Program-made: the position numbers and the translations under genes
Notes under the pieces: model-generated
Told to the model about the DNA's origin: nothing
Databases searched by the model: none
The model's input: only the letters and a program-made list of their open reading frames with translations
Assembly (NCBI GenBank): GCA_029779995.1
Contig: JAKOZM010000260.1
Coordinates: forward strand, 1-8,039
Source of the DNA: Actinomycetes bacterium
GTDB lineage: Bacteria; Actinomycetota; Actinomycetes; S36-B12; UBA10799
Direction: 5' to 3'
DNA length: 8,039 nucleotides
Shown: positions 1 through 6,387 of the stretch, piece by piece
Position numbering within the stretch: the stretch's first letter is position 1
How the letters are laid out: the number at the start of each line of letters is the position of its first letter

Positions 1-1
1 G

Positions 2-589
2 AAGTGGGAGAGTGTTCACACCTCCCGTGAGATGGATGCGGTGTCCTGGTGGCAGGAGGCTCACACCGTGTGGGACGACTTCATCCGGGATCTGCACCTG
101 GTGCCCGAGGCGCCGATCGTGGACATCGGCGCCGGGTCCTCGATGATGGTGGACACTCTGCTGTCCCTGGGCTTCTGCAACCTGACGGCCGTGGACATCT
201 CCATCGCTGCGCTGCACCGCACTCGGCAACGCGTTGGGGCAGGTGTCGACATCGTGGTGGCCGACGTGCGGTCCTTTGTGAGCGACGTACCCGTCGCATT
301 GTGGCATGACCGGGCGGCCTTCCACTTCCTCGTCGACCCTGCTGATCAAAGCCGATACCGTGCGAATCTGCACGCCTCACTGGCCCGAGACGGGCACGCT
401 ATCATCGCCACCTTCGCCCCCGACGGCCCCGAGACCTGCAGCGGGTTCCCCGTTCAGCGGTACACCCCCGACGACCTCGCGGATGTACTGCAACTCCGGT
501 TGGAACGCGCGGAACGGCGCATCCACACCACACCGTGGGGCGCACAGCAGCCCTTCACGCTTGTGCAGTTGGGCTGGCCCGCAGACTGA
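2..589 (+). CDS. Class I SAM-dependent methyltransferase (5' partial)
   Basis: Likely a small cytosolic methyltransferase that uses S-adenosylmethionine; its substrate cannot be told. The frame is open to the left edge. Before the first in-window ATG (position 32) it reads KWESVHTSRE, followed by MDAVSWWQEA. This resembles the N-terminal 'HWE.VY....VSWW' segment of small class I methyltransferases, so the true start is probably just outside the window. Counting from that ATG, glycine-rich motif I is VDIGAGSS near residues 30-37, the acidic motif II residue lies in TAVDIS near 52-57, and the motif IV region is ALWHDRAAFHFL near 89-100. A motif of this family, TPWGAQQPFT, lies close to the C-terminus. 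It is the only + strand gene here. Its last 35 bases overlap the 3' end of the convergent MOSC gene. The fold is clear; biological role unknown. Confidence 0.88.
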   Translation, partial: KWESVHTSREMDAVSWWQEAHTVWDDFIRDLHLVPEAPIVDIGAGSSMMVDTLLSLGFCNLTAVDISIAALHRTRQRVGAGVDIVVADVRSFVSDVPVALWHDRAAFHFLVDPADQSRYRANLHASLARDGHAIIATFAPDGPETCSGFPVQRYTPDDLADVLQLRLERAERRIHTTPWGAQQPFTLVQLGWPAD

Positions 590-1343
590 GGACCTCGACC
601 CGGTCGCCGACCCGCAACGTCCCCACCCCACCGTGCACGACGTTCTGACCGAACCTCACGCCGCCTTTGGCCTTGCGGTAGGTGCCGAGGGTACGTAACG
701 GTTCCCCGTCGCCACGGATTCCGGTCTCCTGGTCCACCCGCGTGATCGCGCAGCGCAGACACGGTTTGACCACCTCTGCGGGGATTCCGCCGAGCAGTAC
801 CGACTCCCAGCCGTCCTCGGCGAAGGCGGCGCAACCTGCCACCACGATGTTGGGGCGAAACCGGTCCATCGGCAATGGCACCGGCAGGCGGGCGTTGAGA
901 TCGGCCAGTGACTCCTCACTGATCAGCAGCAGCGGATACCCGTCGGCGAAACCCACGCCGCTGCGACCGTCGTCGCTGCGCCGGTCGTGATCTGCCGGCG
1001 TGCGCACGAGCCGGCAGGCTCGCCCCAGATGAGCACTGAGCAGTTCGGCCGCGCTGTCCCCACAGTCGACAGCCGGTCCGGTGTACCCCCACACCGTCAC
1101 CGGGCACCCGCGCCCAGGCACTACCAGCGCCCGGCCGGCCGGCACGACCACCTCATTGGACGCCAGTCGCACCAGGGCCAGCAGCGGCGCCTCTCGCTGG
1201 GTCAGGAACACGCCCTGCTCGTCGACGACCATGTACTCCCGGTCGCCCACCAAACCCCGACCGTCGACCTCGGCCTCGGTGTGGGCCACTGCCGCGCCGG
1301 ACTTCAGCGGGTAGCTGAACAGGCCCGTGATCCGCACACTCAT
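555..1343 (-). CDS. MOSC domain protein with MOSC N-terminal beta-barrel (mARC/YcbX-like)
   Basis: A predicted molybdenum-cofactor-binding protein of 262 aa. Characterised relatives (mitochondrial mARC, E. coli YcbX) reduce N-hydroxylated compounds. The N-terminal beta-barrel domain starts ITGLFSYPLKSG with LVGDREYMVVDEQG at about 31-44, and the MOSC core contains RFRPNIVV (161-168) and VVKPCLRCAITRVDQETG (191-208). Cys198 occupies the position of the cofactor-ligating Cys in mARC. The chain ends soon after GVGTLRVGDRVEVL, so the C-terminal ferredoxin domain present in E. coli YcbX is absent and an external electron donor would be needed. The start at 1343 was chosen because its ATG overlaps the stop of the channel gene as ATGA, and because the family N-terminus begins there. 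No clear Shine-Dalgarno precedes it, so translation is probably coupled. A longer frame to 1424 is not family-like. Substrate is unknown. Confidence 0.9.
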   Translation of the reverse strand: MSVRITGLFSYPLKSGAAVAHTEAEVDGRGLVGDREYMVVDEQGVFLTQREAPLLALVRLASNEVVVPAGRALVVPGRGCPVTVWGYTGPAVDCGDSAAELLSAHLGRACRLVRTPADHDRRSDDGRSGVGFADGYPLLLISEESLADLNARLPVPLPMDRFRPNIVVAGCAAFAEDGWESVLLGGIPAEVVKPCLRCAITRVDQETGIRGDGEPLRTLGTYRKAKGGVRFGQNVVHGGVGTLRVGDRVEVLSLRASPTAQA

Positions 1344-3070
1344 CGGTCGGCCAGCGTTCGCCAGATCCAGGAGGCACCCACCTGCGCACCTGTGATGACG
1401 TACTCGGCGGCGGCCGGCACACACAACGTCGTGTCGAGATTTCGCCGGTCGTAGCCTCTACCCGCGACGAGCAGGCGATCACCGACCTGCAGCACCTGCG
1501 TGTCATCTGGCGCCATGACCACAGACTGGCCGCGGCGGATCATCAGGACGACCGCCTCCAGGTCCCGCTGCCGGTCCTGAGGGTCCTTGAGCAGCTGCGC
1601 GACCGTGACGTCAGCGGCCTCGATGTGGTCCATCAAGGACGGTGCCCCGTGATCGGTGAGTTCGACGGTCCAGATCTCCGGTCGGCGTTCACCACACACC
1701 GCAACCAGCCGATCCAGCAGGGGCTGACCCCAGGCATCGTCACGGCGCTGGGCGTTCTGCACGAACAGCCACATCATCGGATCCCCGATCCGGGCCAGCA
1801 CCTCGTGGGCGATCAGCCGGGTCGGCATGAGCACCGAGTCGATGTGCAGGGCGTCGAACAGTGGCCCGTTCGTCGGGTCGTTGTGCCGGGCCACCGTGAA
1901 CAGCCCGGGGTTACGGCTGGTCGCCGAGACGATCAGGGACAGGTTGGTGATGTCGTGATCGGTGGCCGCCGCGAACGCCACCGCGTTGTCGAGGTCGGCA
2001 GCGTCGAGCGCCTGTGGCGAGGTGGGATCCCCGGTGATGACCTCCAGGCCCTGACCGGTCCCGCCCTTGCTGTCGATCACGGTGACCGGGATGCCGTTGC
2101 GGACGAGGTCGGCGGCCAGATGCCCGCCGAACCGTCCGTAGCCGGCCACCACCCACCGGCCATGGCGTGGGATGTCCAGCTGCACCGGCAGCGGGCTGCC
2201 CTGATCGCTGGTCAGCCAACTGGTCAAGCGGTTGGTCACCGGAGCGCGCAGAGCCACCACCAGTTCATCGCCGAACAGGTTGAACGGATCCACGATCAGG
2301 GGGTCCCCGAAGGCCTTGATGCGGTCGATGAGGTCGTCCTGCAAAGTGCGGCAGACCACCGGCAGCTCCGGGCGCAGCAAGGCGGTAGCCATCGTGATCG
2401 CCAGGTTCGCGTGGTCATCGTTGGTCAATGCGATGACCCCGGCGCAATGCGGGCTATCCAGCCCGGCCCGGCGCAGTTCATGGGGGTCCGAGGCGTCACC
2501 GCACAGCCCCGGCACATCCGAGCGGAACGCTGCCAGGTCCAACGCCTCGATGCGGGTACCCTCCCTGTCGACGACGACCAACCGGTGATCGGTGGCGTCC
2601 AGGGCCCGGGCGACCACTTCCCCGGCCTGGCCGAATCCGCACAGGATCAGGAACGGTTCGCGCATCCGGCGGACCTGCCGCTCGAACCGCTGCAGGCCCA
2701 GCGCCTCCCGGAATCCACGGTCCTGCAGCAATGCCAGGACGGAGCCGATCGCGTATGCCCAGGCCACGACAGACAGGTAGATCGTGACGATTACCCAGGC
2801 GCGTTGCGCCGCGCTGAAGGGGTAGGGGATCTCGCCGAACCCGATCGTGGTCGCCGTGTAGCTCATGAAGTAGAAGGCCTCGAACGGGTCCATCCGCCAG
2901 ACCTGACCTTCGATCGTCTGTCCCGGCACGATCGTCAGGCCGAGAATGCTGATCGCGAAGAGGCTGATCAGCACGATCAACGGTGCCCGCATCTTGCGCA
3001 GCACCAGGAAGATCGCGGTGGTGCTCGGGCCCTCGGCAGACACCCGCCGTACGGGCGAGGGGCTCGACAT
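1340..3070 (-). CDS. Two-TM potassium channel with tandem RCK (TrkA-N) domains
   Basis: A 576-aa inner-membrane ion channel gated by cytoplasmic nucleotide- or ion-binding domains. The first transmembrane helix is about residues 29-48, followed by a pore loop with selectivity filter TTIGFGE (74-80), a variant of the usual TVGYGD, and a second helix at about 91-114. Two Rossmann-type RCK domains follow. The first has GFGQAG at 145-150 with acidic VVVD at 165-168; the second has GYGRFG at 310-315 with VTVID at 329-333. A TrkA-C-like domain lies near 500-545, for example QVLQVGDRLLVAG. A two-helix pore fused to two tandem RCK units on one chain differs from one-RCK channels such as MthK. The start abuts the stop of the DUF6394-like gene with no bases between, and the stop overlaps the MOSC start. 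K+ as the ion and ligand identity are inferred from the family. Confidence 0.9.
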   Translation of the reverse strand: MSSPSPVRRVSAEGPSTTAIFLVLRKMRAPLIVLISLFAISILGLTIVPGQTIEGQVWRMDPFEAFYFMSYTATTIGFGEIPYPFSAAQRAWVIVTIYLSVVAWAYAIGSVLALLQDRGFREALGLQRFERQVRRMREPFLILCGFGQAGEVVARALDATDHRLVVVDREGTRIEALDLAAFRSDVPGLCGDASDPHELRRAGLDSPHCAGVIALTNDDHANLAITMATALLRPELPVVCRTLQDDLIDRIKAFGDPLIVDPFNLFGDELVVALRAPVTNRLTSWLTSDQGSPLPVQLDIPRHGRWVVAGYGRFGGHLAADLVRNGIPVTVIDSKGGTGQGLEVITGDPTSPQALDAADLDNAVAFAAATDHDITNLSLIVSATSRNPGLFTVARHNDPTNGPLFDALHIDSVLMPTRLIAHEVLARIGDPMMWLFVQNAQRRDDAWGQPLLDRLVAVCGERRPEIWTVELTDHGAPSLMDHIEAADVTVAQLLKDPQDRQRDLEAVVLMIRRGQSVVMAPDDTQVLQVGDRLLVAGRGYDRRNLDTTLCVPAAAEYVITGAQVGASWIWRTLADR

Positions 3071-3460
3071 CTACTGCCGCCGGAAGGAGACGGTCTCCAC
3101 CACCAGCAAGGTCACGGAAATGACATTGGCGAACAGGGCTCCGCCGGACAGCGAGACGACACTGGAGATCTGCTCGGGAGTCATCGCCGCCCCCTCGGAG
3201 ATGTTGTTGTAAAACGCCCACAGTCCACCGGCGGCGACCAGCTGCAGCGACGCGACCAGGCTGGTTGCCAGGTGCACCGCACCGATCTGGGTGCGGTCCC
3301 CGAACTTCATGACCAGAGCGATCAGGTTGATCACGACGGCCGAGTACAACTCGAACGCGTTATGCACGCGCGGGTCGTCGATGGGCCCTATGAAGAAGCC
3401 GAAATTCAGCGTGGCCGCCAGAACGACGAAGAAGCCGAACACGACCTTCTCGAAGTTCAT
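3071..3460 (-). CDS. DUF6394-like four-helix membrane protein
   Basis: A 129-aa integral membrane protein of unknown function. Four hydrophobic segments are visible: about residues 5-23 (VVFGFFVVLAATLNFGFF), 37-52 (around YSAVVINLIALVMKFG), 59-78 (around AVHLATSLVASLQLVAAG) and 100-122. A polar stretch, KFGDRTQIGAV, sits between segments 2 and 3 and looks like a conserved signature. From memory of the family I match it to DUF6394 proteins, which often lie beside a TrkA-N channel gene, as here. The ATG at 3460 gives the family-like start MNFEKVVFGFF; longer frames to 3550 add a non-hydrophobic, Arg-rich extension inside the upstream gene. The gap to the methyltransferase upstream is 10 bases and the gap to the channel downstream is zero. 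It may be an accessory subunit of the channel, which is inference from adjacency only. Confidence 0.82.
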   Translation of the reverse strand: MNFEKVVFGFFVVLAATLNFGFFIGPIDDPRVHNAFELYSAVVINLIALVMKFGDRTQIGAVHLATSLVASLQLVAAGGLWAFYNNISEGAAMTPEQISSVVSLSGGALFANVISVTLLVVETVSFRRQ

Positions 3461-3470
3461 GCCACGGATT

Positions 3471-4094
3471 CTAGAGGGTGCTCTGCGCAGCATGTGGGTC
3501 GAGCGTATCGAGGCGCAGCAACGTGCCGCGCTCAAAATGGCGGCACTCACCAGCTCTCACCTGACTGCCCGCGAGCATGTTACAAACAGCGTCGGCCTGC
3601 TCATCGCCCGGAGCCAGTTGCAGCAATGCCACCCCGTCCAGATGCGCGGTGATCGCGGCCACACACTCCCGCACCACGGCCAGGCCATCGGCCCCACCGT
3701 CGATGGCATGCAGCGGGTCAGCCGGGAACAGGGCCGTCGATCGGCTGGTCACCCAGGGCGGGTCAGCGATGATCATCGGGAAGCGCTCTGCTGTGCCGAT
3801 GACATCGCGGGCGCGCCCAACCCTGGCCTCGATCGTCACTCCCGCCTCCTGGGCGTTGCGCCGCGCGTAGGCGGCCGCCCGGGGGTTGGTGTCGACGCAG
3901 ACCAGTCGCCGACCGGTGCCCGCAGTCGCCAGCAGTCCGATATGGCCGGCACCGCTGCACAACTCCAACACGGGCCCGGCAGGCAGATCAGCTAGCAGCT
4001 CCCAGGCCCACCGCGACTGGGCACGGGTCCATTCCCGGGGGACCAACAGGGACTCGTCGTACTCGATGCGCAGGCCCGCGAACATGACGGTCAT
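3471..4094 (-). CDS. HemK2/MTQ2-family-like methyltransferase
   Basis: A 207-aa SAM-dependent methyltransferase related to the PrmC/HemK and MTQ2 group, whose known members methylate the glutamine of release-factor GGQ motifs. Motif I is VLELCSGAGHIG (42-53), the motif II acid is in LVCVDTNP (64-71), and the catalytic-loop motif is ADPPWV (100-105). Downstream, DGGADGL (122-128) matches the DGG.DGL stretch usual in HemK-like enzymes. The motif reads DPPW instead of the canonical NPPY, so a glutamine substrate should not be assumed. The start at 4094 was chosen because it overlaps the stop of the CDGSH gene as ATGA; a second ATG three codons later is possible. Longer frames to 4253 overlap the CDGSH gene and are Arg-rich. 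Placement with the diiron-type enzyme and the CDGSH protein suggests a job in that cassette. Family confident, substrate unknown. Confidence 0.86.
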   Translation of the reverse strand: MTVMFAGLRIEYDESLLVPREWTRAQSRWAWELLADLPAGPVLELCSGAGHIGLLATAGTGRRLVCVDTNPRAAAYARRNAQEAGVTIEARVGRARDVIGTAERFPMIIADPPWVTSRSTALFPADPLHAIDGGADGLAVVRECVAAITAHLDGVALLQLAPGDEQADAVCNMLAGSQVRAGECRHFERGTLLRLDTLDPHAAQSTL

Positions 4095-4279
4095 GGCTTG
4101 CGGATCGCCTTGTGGGTAGCGTCGCACCACGGTTTGCGCCGGGACTTCCCACAGGTACACAGCGCGACCACTGGCCGGGTCACGAGATGCTCGACGCCGC
4201 TGTCGTCGGTCACGGAATCCGCACCGCGCACGAGCAGGGGACCGTCGGGACACAGCCGCACACTGATGGGCGCCGTCAT
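4091..4279 (-). CDS. CDGSH-type [2Fe-2S] iron-sulfur protein
   Basis: A 62-aa protein expected to carry one [2Fe-2S] cluster held by three Cys and one His. The motif CTCGKSRRKPWCDATH gives ligands Cys41, Cys43, Cys52 and His56. This is exactly the C-x-C-x8-C-x3-H spacing of mitoNEET-type proteins; the eponymous CDGSH is CDATH here, a permitted variation at the Gly and Ser positions. There is no membrane segment, so the protein is presumably cytosolic, and it has a single CDGSH motif. The start at 4279 overlaps the stop of the redox enzyme as ATGA, and its own stop overlaps the methyltransferase start in the same way. A start nine codons earlier (4306) would lie deeper in the upstream gene and is less likely. 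Probable roles are electron transfer or cluster transfer, with the neighbouring iron enzyme as an obvious candidate partner; that link is inferred. Confidence 0.92.
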   Translation of the reverse strand: MTAPISVRLCPDGPLLVRGADSVTDDSGVEHLVTRPVVALCTCGKSRRKPWCDATHKAIRKP

Positions 4280-5241
4280 GAGGCCACCCGCGCCTCGGGG
4301 CGCCAACGGGTCAGCAGATCGGCGCCGGCCAGACCTTCCAGGTACAGGCAGACAGCAGCGCCGAACAGGATGTCGGGGCTCAGATGAGGGTGATCGGCTG
4401 CCATCGGTGCGCAGATGTCGCGGGCCGCCAGTTGCTCGTGGACCGCATCCGCCTCGATGTGTTCCTCGAAGTAGACCGCGACTTCCGCGGGGAATCCCAG
4501 CCGGTCCAGTCCGGCGGCGATGCGTCGGCAGGGCACGGAACTCGTGGCCTCGAACACGGCGAGATGCCCCATCGAGGCTCCCCGGAACCTGCGGTTCATC
4601 GCGAACATCGACATCACGTTGGCGGTGGCCAGAGTCACTGCGCTGACCTGGTCGATATAGGCGCCATATGTCGGGTCCAGCCCCGCGGCCTGCAGGGCCT
4701 GCGCATACAGCCGCGCGTGCAACCGATCCAGGCGACCGCCGCCGTACTCGTCGTACTGCAACTCAGCGAGGGCGACCTTCGGCAACCCCTCGAGCCGGCC
4801 CAGGACGAAGGAGTGCGGGTCCGACTCCTTGAGCTGGGTGATGCTGCGTTCCCGCAGATAATCACACATCTGCCCTGCGTCGGCCTCGCGCTGAAGGAAC
4901 AGGGCCAAACTGGGGCCGCGGTCCGCTTCGGCGATGTCCAGGACTTGCTGGCCGAGGTCCTCCTCGACGGTTGGCAGGGGCGCTGTGGCGGCGCGCAACT
5001 CAGCCTCAAACCGCACCTCGATGTCCCTGCGCAACTGGATCAGCGAAAGAGTCCATTCGACGTCGTCGGGGACGTCGTCGAAGCCCCGGTAGTGCAACTC
5101 ATAGATCATCCACAACGCCAACTGCACGTCCGCGTCGTTGATGACCGATCCGGCAGCGAGCGCCGGAACCGGGCCGTTGTGCCCACGCATCACCGCGCAA
5201 ACCCAGCCGCTCACCGGGCCTCGCTGCTTGGGGACTCGCAC
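4276..5241 (-). CDS. Iron-containing redox enzyme, heme-oxygenase-like diiron family
   Basis: A 321-aa, apparently soluble, helical protein of the iron-containing redox enzyme family. Relatives with the heme-oxygenase-like fold (CADD, UndA, SznF) use two irons for oxidative chemistry. The central signature is HIEADAVHE, giving His261-x3-Asp265-x2-His268, the same spacing as the C-terminal metal ligands of CADD. Other candidate ligands are Glu165 in LQYDEYGGG, His175, and Glu231 in HLAVFEATSS. The N-terminal part carries YELHYRGFDDV (47-57) and EW at 62-63, both typical of the family. The GTG start at 5241 is supported by the family-like beginning MRVPKQRGPVSG and by a strong GGAGG Shine-Dalgarno six bases upstream, which is embedded in a potential hairpin. 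The stop overlaps the CDGSH start as ATGA. Substrate is unknown; N-oxygenation and oxidative cleavage are both known in the fold. Confidence 0.88.
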   Translation of the reverse strand: MRVPKQRGPVSGWVCAVMRGHNGPVPALAAGSVINDADVQLALWMIYELHYRGFDDVPDDVEWTLSLIQLRRDIEVRFEAELRAATAPLPTVEEDLGQQVLDIAEADRGPSLALFLQREADAGQMCDYLRERSITQLKESDPHSFVLGRLEGLPKVALAELQYDEYGGGRLDRLHARLYAQALQAAGLDPTYGAYIDQVSAVTLATANVMSMFAMNRRFRGASMGHLAVFEATSSVPCRRIAAGLDRLGFPAEVAVYFEEHIEADAVHEQLAARDICAPMAADHPHLSPDILFGAAVCLYLEGLAGADLLTRWRPEARVAS

Positions 5242-5244
5242 ACG

Positions 5245-5284
5245 CCACCTCCATTTCAGGTACTCGTCACGTACCCGGAGGTGG
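5245..5284 (-). promoter_or_regulatory. Hairpin that can sequester the Shine-Dalgarno site of the redox enzyme
   Basis: In the minus-strand transcript, CCACCTCC (5284-5277) is perfectly complementary to GGAGGTGG (5252-5245), which contains the Shine-Dalgarno of the GTG start at 5241. Nested inside, GGTAC (5275-5271) and GTACC (5263-5259) form a second 5-bp stem with a 7-base loop, leaving a bulge of one base on one side and six on the other. The structure lies wholly in the 61-base gap between the cupin and the redox enzyme. No U-tract follows, so it is not an intrinsic terminator. It could be a translational switch such as a thermosensor, ligand- or protein-controlled element, or the arms could serve as a DNA operator. 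The base pairing is seen; the regulation is inferred. Confidence 0.5.
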
Positions 5285-5302
5285 TGACCGCAACCAAGAA
5301 GA

Positions 5303-5614
5303 TCAGTCGGCGCGCACGACGGTGAGCAGGAATGCGCAGTCGTTGATCGCGCGAATATTGTGCACCGCCGGGGGGATCACCAGCAGATTGCCGGCCACAC
5401 ACTCCCACGTGTCCCGCCCGGAGTGCAGTTCCAGCCGGCCCAGGAGTACCTGGGCGGTGGCCTCTCCTGGGTTCTCGTGTTCGGACAGTTGCGTGCCTTC
5501 GGTCAGCGCAACGACGGTGTGTGCCAGGCGATTGCCCTTGTAGACAGTGGCCGAGCTGCGCCCGGATCCGTTGGTCCGTGCGTTCTTCAACTGGGCTTGC
5601 GCAAGCGTCAGCAT
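5303..5614 (-). CDS. Small cupin-domain protein
   Basis: A 103-aa single-domain cupin, likely cytosolic, with a metal-binding beta-barrel. Cupin motif 1 is recognisable as GTQLSEHENPGEATAQVLLG (40-59) with His46 and Glu51 as probable ligands; the second His of the usual HxH is Asn48. Motif 2 is GNLLVIPPAVHNIRA (75-89) with His85. Small cupins of this type are common in actinobacteria and have no agreed function; stand-alone sensing or small-molecule binding are possibilities. The ATG at 5614 is preceded by a good Shine-Dalgarno (GAGGAG at 5626-5621) that overlaps the stop of the YwiC-like gene, so the two are very likely on one transcript with 11 bases between them. The gene downstream starts 61 bases later behind the hairpin described separately. 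Confidence 0.88.
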   Translation of the reverse strand: MLTLAQAQLKNARTNGSGRSSATVYKGNRLAHTVVALTEGTQLSEHENPGEATAQVLLGRLELHSGRDTWECVAGNLLVIPPAVHNIRAINDCAFLLTVVRAD

Positions 5615-5620
5615 GTCCGT

Positions 5621-5626
5621 CTCCTC
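5621..5626 (-). promoter_or_regulatory. Shine-Dalgarno for the cupin gene
   Basis: GAGGAG on the minus strand, six bases before the ATG at 5614. It shares a base with the TAG stop of the YwiC-like gene (5628-5626), so ribosomes ending there would uncover it. This fixes the cupin start. Confidence 0.7.
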
Positions 5627-6387
5627 TACCTCAAAGCAAGCGTGGTCCCCACAATCACGAGCACGGACACCACGATCTCAACCGCCCCCACCACCGCCGG
5701 GCGGCTGCCCGCCGGTACCAGGAACGCCCGCAGTGCGGCCACCCCGAAGGGCAGCAGCAACCACGGTGACAGTAGTCCTATACCCAGCGCAGCCACATGG
5801 TAGACACGCGAGAACCGCGCCCAGCGCGGATCGTCGGCCTCCCGGATCAGGGATTTGACATGAATTACCGACCCGGTGAAGAACACCAGACAGATGAACG
5901 CCGCGAGCCAGGCGTCCTGACTGGGCCATTCATCGCGACCGATCGCCCACAGCAGGGGCACGGCCAGTGCGGCCTGGGTGACCAGGAGCAGGTCGTTGCT
6001 GGCCCCCCGTTCATGGCCGGTGCGCGTCAGCCAGACACTGACGAACCAGAGGCCACCGAGCACGACGCCCACGATGAGCAACCACGGCCGCAGGATGACC
6101 AGGGCCAGCGACGGCACGGCCGCCAACACGATCCAGGGGACGGCGTAGCGCAACTCCCGCTTCGCCAGCCGCGACCAGGAGCCACGCCGCCACCGGATCA
6201 CGACGGCCCGACCCAGGTAATAGCTCGCTGGGTAGGCGAGGACCCAGGCCACGGCGAACAGCCCGGCCGGAAGCGACCAGCCCGCGACCACGAACCCCAG
6301 AATCAGCGGGATGAGCAGGAAGGCCCAAGCGCCGTGCTGATTGGGGATCTGCAGGCGCACCCGCCGTACGGTGGTCGTACTGCTCAT
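5626..6387 (-). CDS. YwiC-like integral membrane protein
   Basis: A 253-aa polytopic membrane protein of the YwiC family, function unknown. Family marks are PNQHGAW (15-21) just before the first helix, a cytoplasmic-looking loop GHERGASND (124-132), and GSVIHVKSLIRE (162-173). About seven or eight hydrophobic segments are visible, roughly at 22-37, 40-58, 82-98, 100-119, 132-149, 150-166, 187-211 and 221-250. In Bacillus subtilis ywiC lies in the nar region, and here the gene follows narI, which supports a link to nitrate respiration; that role is inference. The ATG at 6387 gives a family-like start (MSSTTTVRRVRLQIPNQHGAW). It has no good Shine-Dalgarno, but it overlaps the stop of a small upstream frame as ATGA. 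A longer frame to 6501 lacks family features and is not preferred. Confidence 0.87.
   Translation of the reverse strand: MSSTTTVRRVRLQIPNQHGAWAFLLIPLILGFVVAGWSLPAGLFAVAWVLAYPASYYLGRAVVIRWRRGSWSRLAKRELRYAVPWIVLAAVPSLALVILRPWLLIVGVVLGGLWFVSVWLTRTGHERGASNDLLLVTQAALAVPLLWAIGRDEWPSQDAWLAAFICLVFFTGSVIHVKSLIREADDPRWARFSRVYHVAALGIGLLSPWLLLPFGVAALRAFLVPAGSRPAVVGAVEIVVSVLVIVGTTLALR

Noticed and set aside
590..660. Possible terminator hairpins after the + strand methyltransferase (GGTCGCCGACC and a loose AACGT/ACGTT pair)
   Set aside because: The stems are only 4-5 bp, lie inside the convergent MOSC gene and are not followed by a T-run.
1344..1424. N-terminal extension of the MOSC protein to an ATG at 1424
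   Set aside because: The added 27 residues are not family-like and would overlap the channel gene deeply. The ATG at 1343 forms an ATGA junction and matches the family start.
2900..3000. Several GATC/TGATC-rich stretches near 2947-2980 that look like FNR half-sites
   Set aside because: They are inside the channel coding region, do not show TTGAT-N4-ATCAA, and are explained by Ile, Leu and Asp codons.
1625..3652. A 675-codon open frame on the + strand opposite the channel, DUF6394-like and part of the methyltransferase genes
   Set aside because: The product is Gln/His/Arg/Asp-rich with no domain or membrane pattern. It is the expected mirror of strongly G/C-ending codons on the minus strand, where three recognisable proteins are encoded.
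4095..4253. N-terminal extension of the HemK2-like methyltransferase to 4253
   Set aside because: The added 53 residues are Arg-rich, lie inside the CDGSH gene, and precede an ATGA-coupled ATG that gives a normal family start.
4384..5325. A 313-codon + strand frame opposite the iron redox enzyme
   Set aside because: It is an antisense shadow: low-complexity composition, no family resemblance, and the opposite strand encodes a clear metalloenzyme with a good Shine-Dalgarno.
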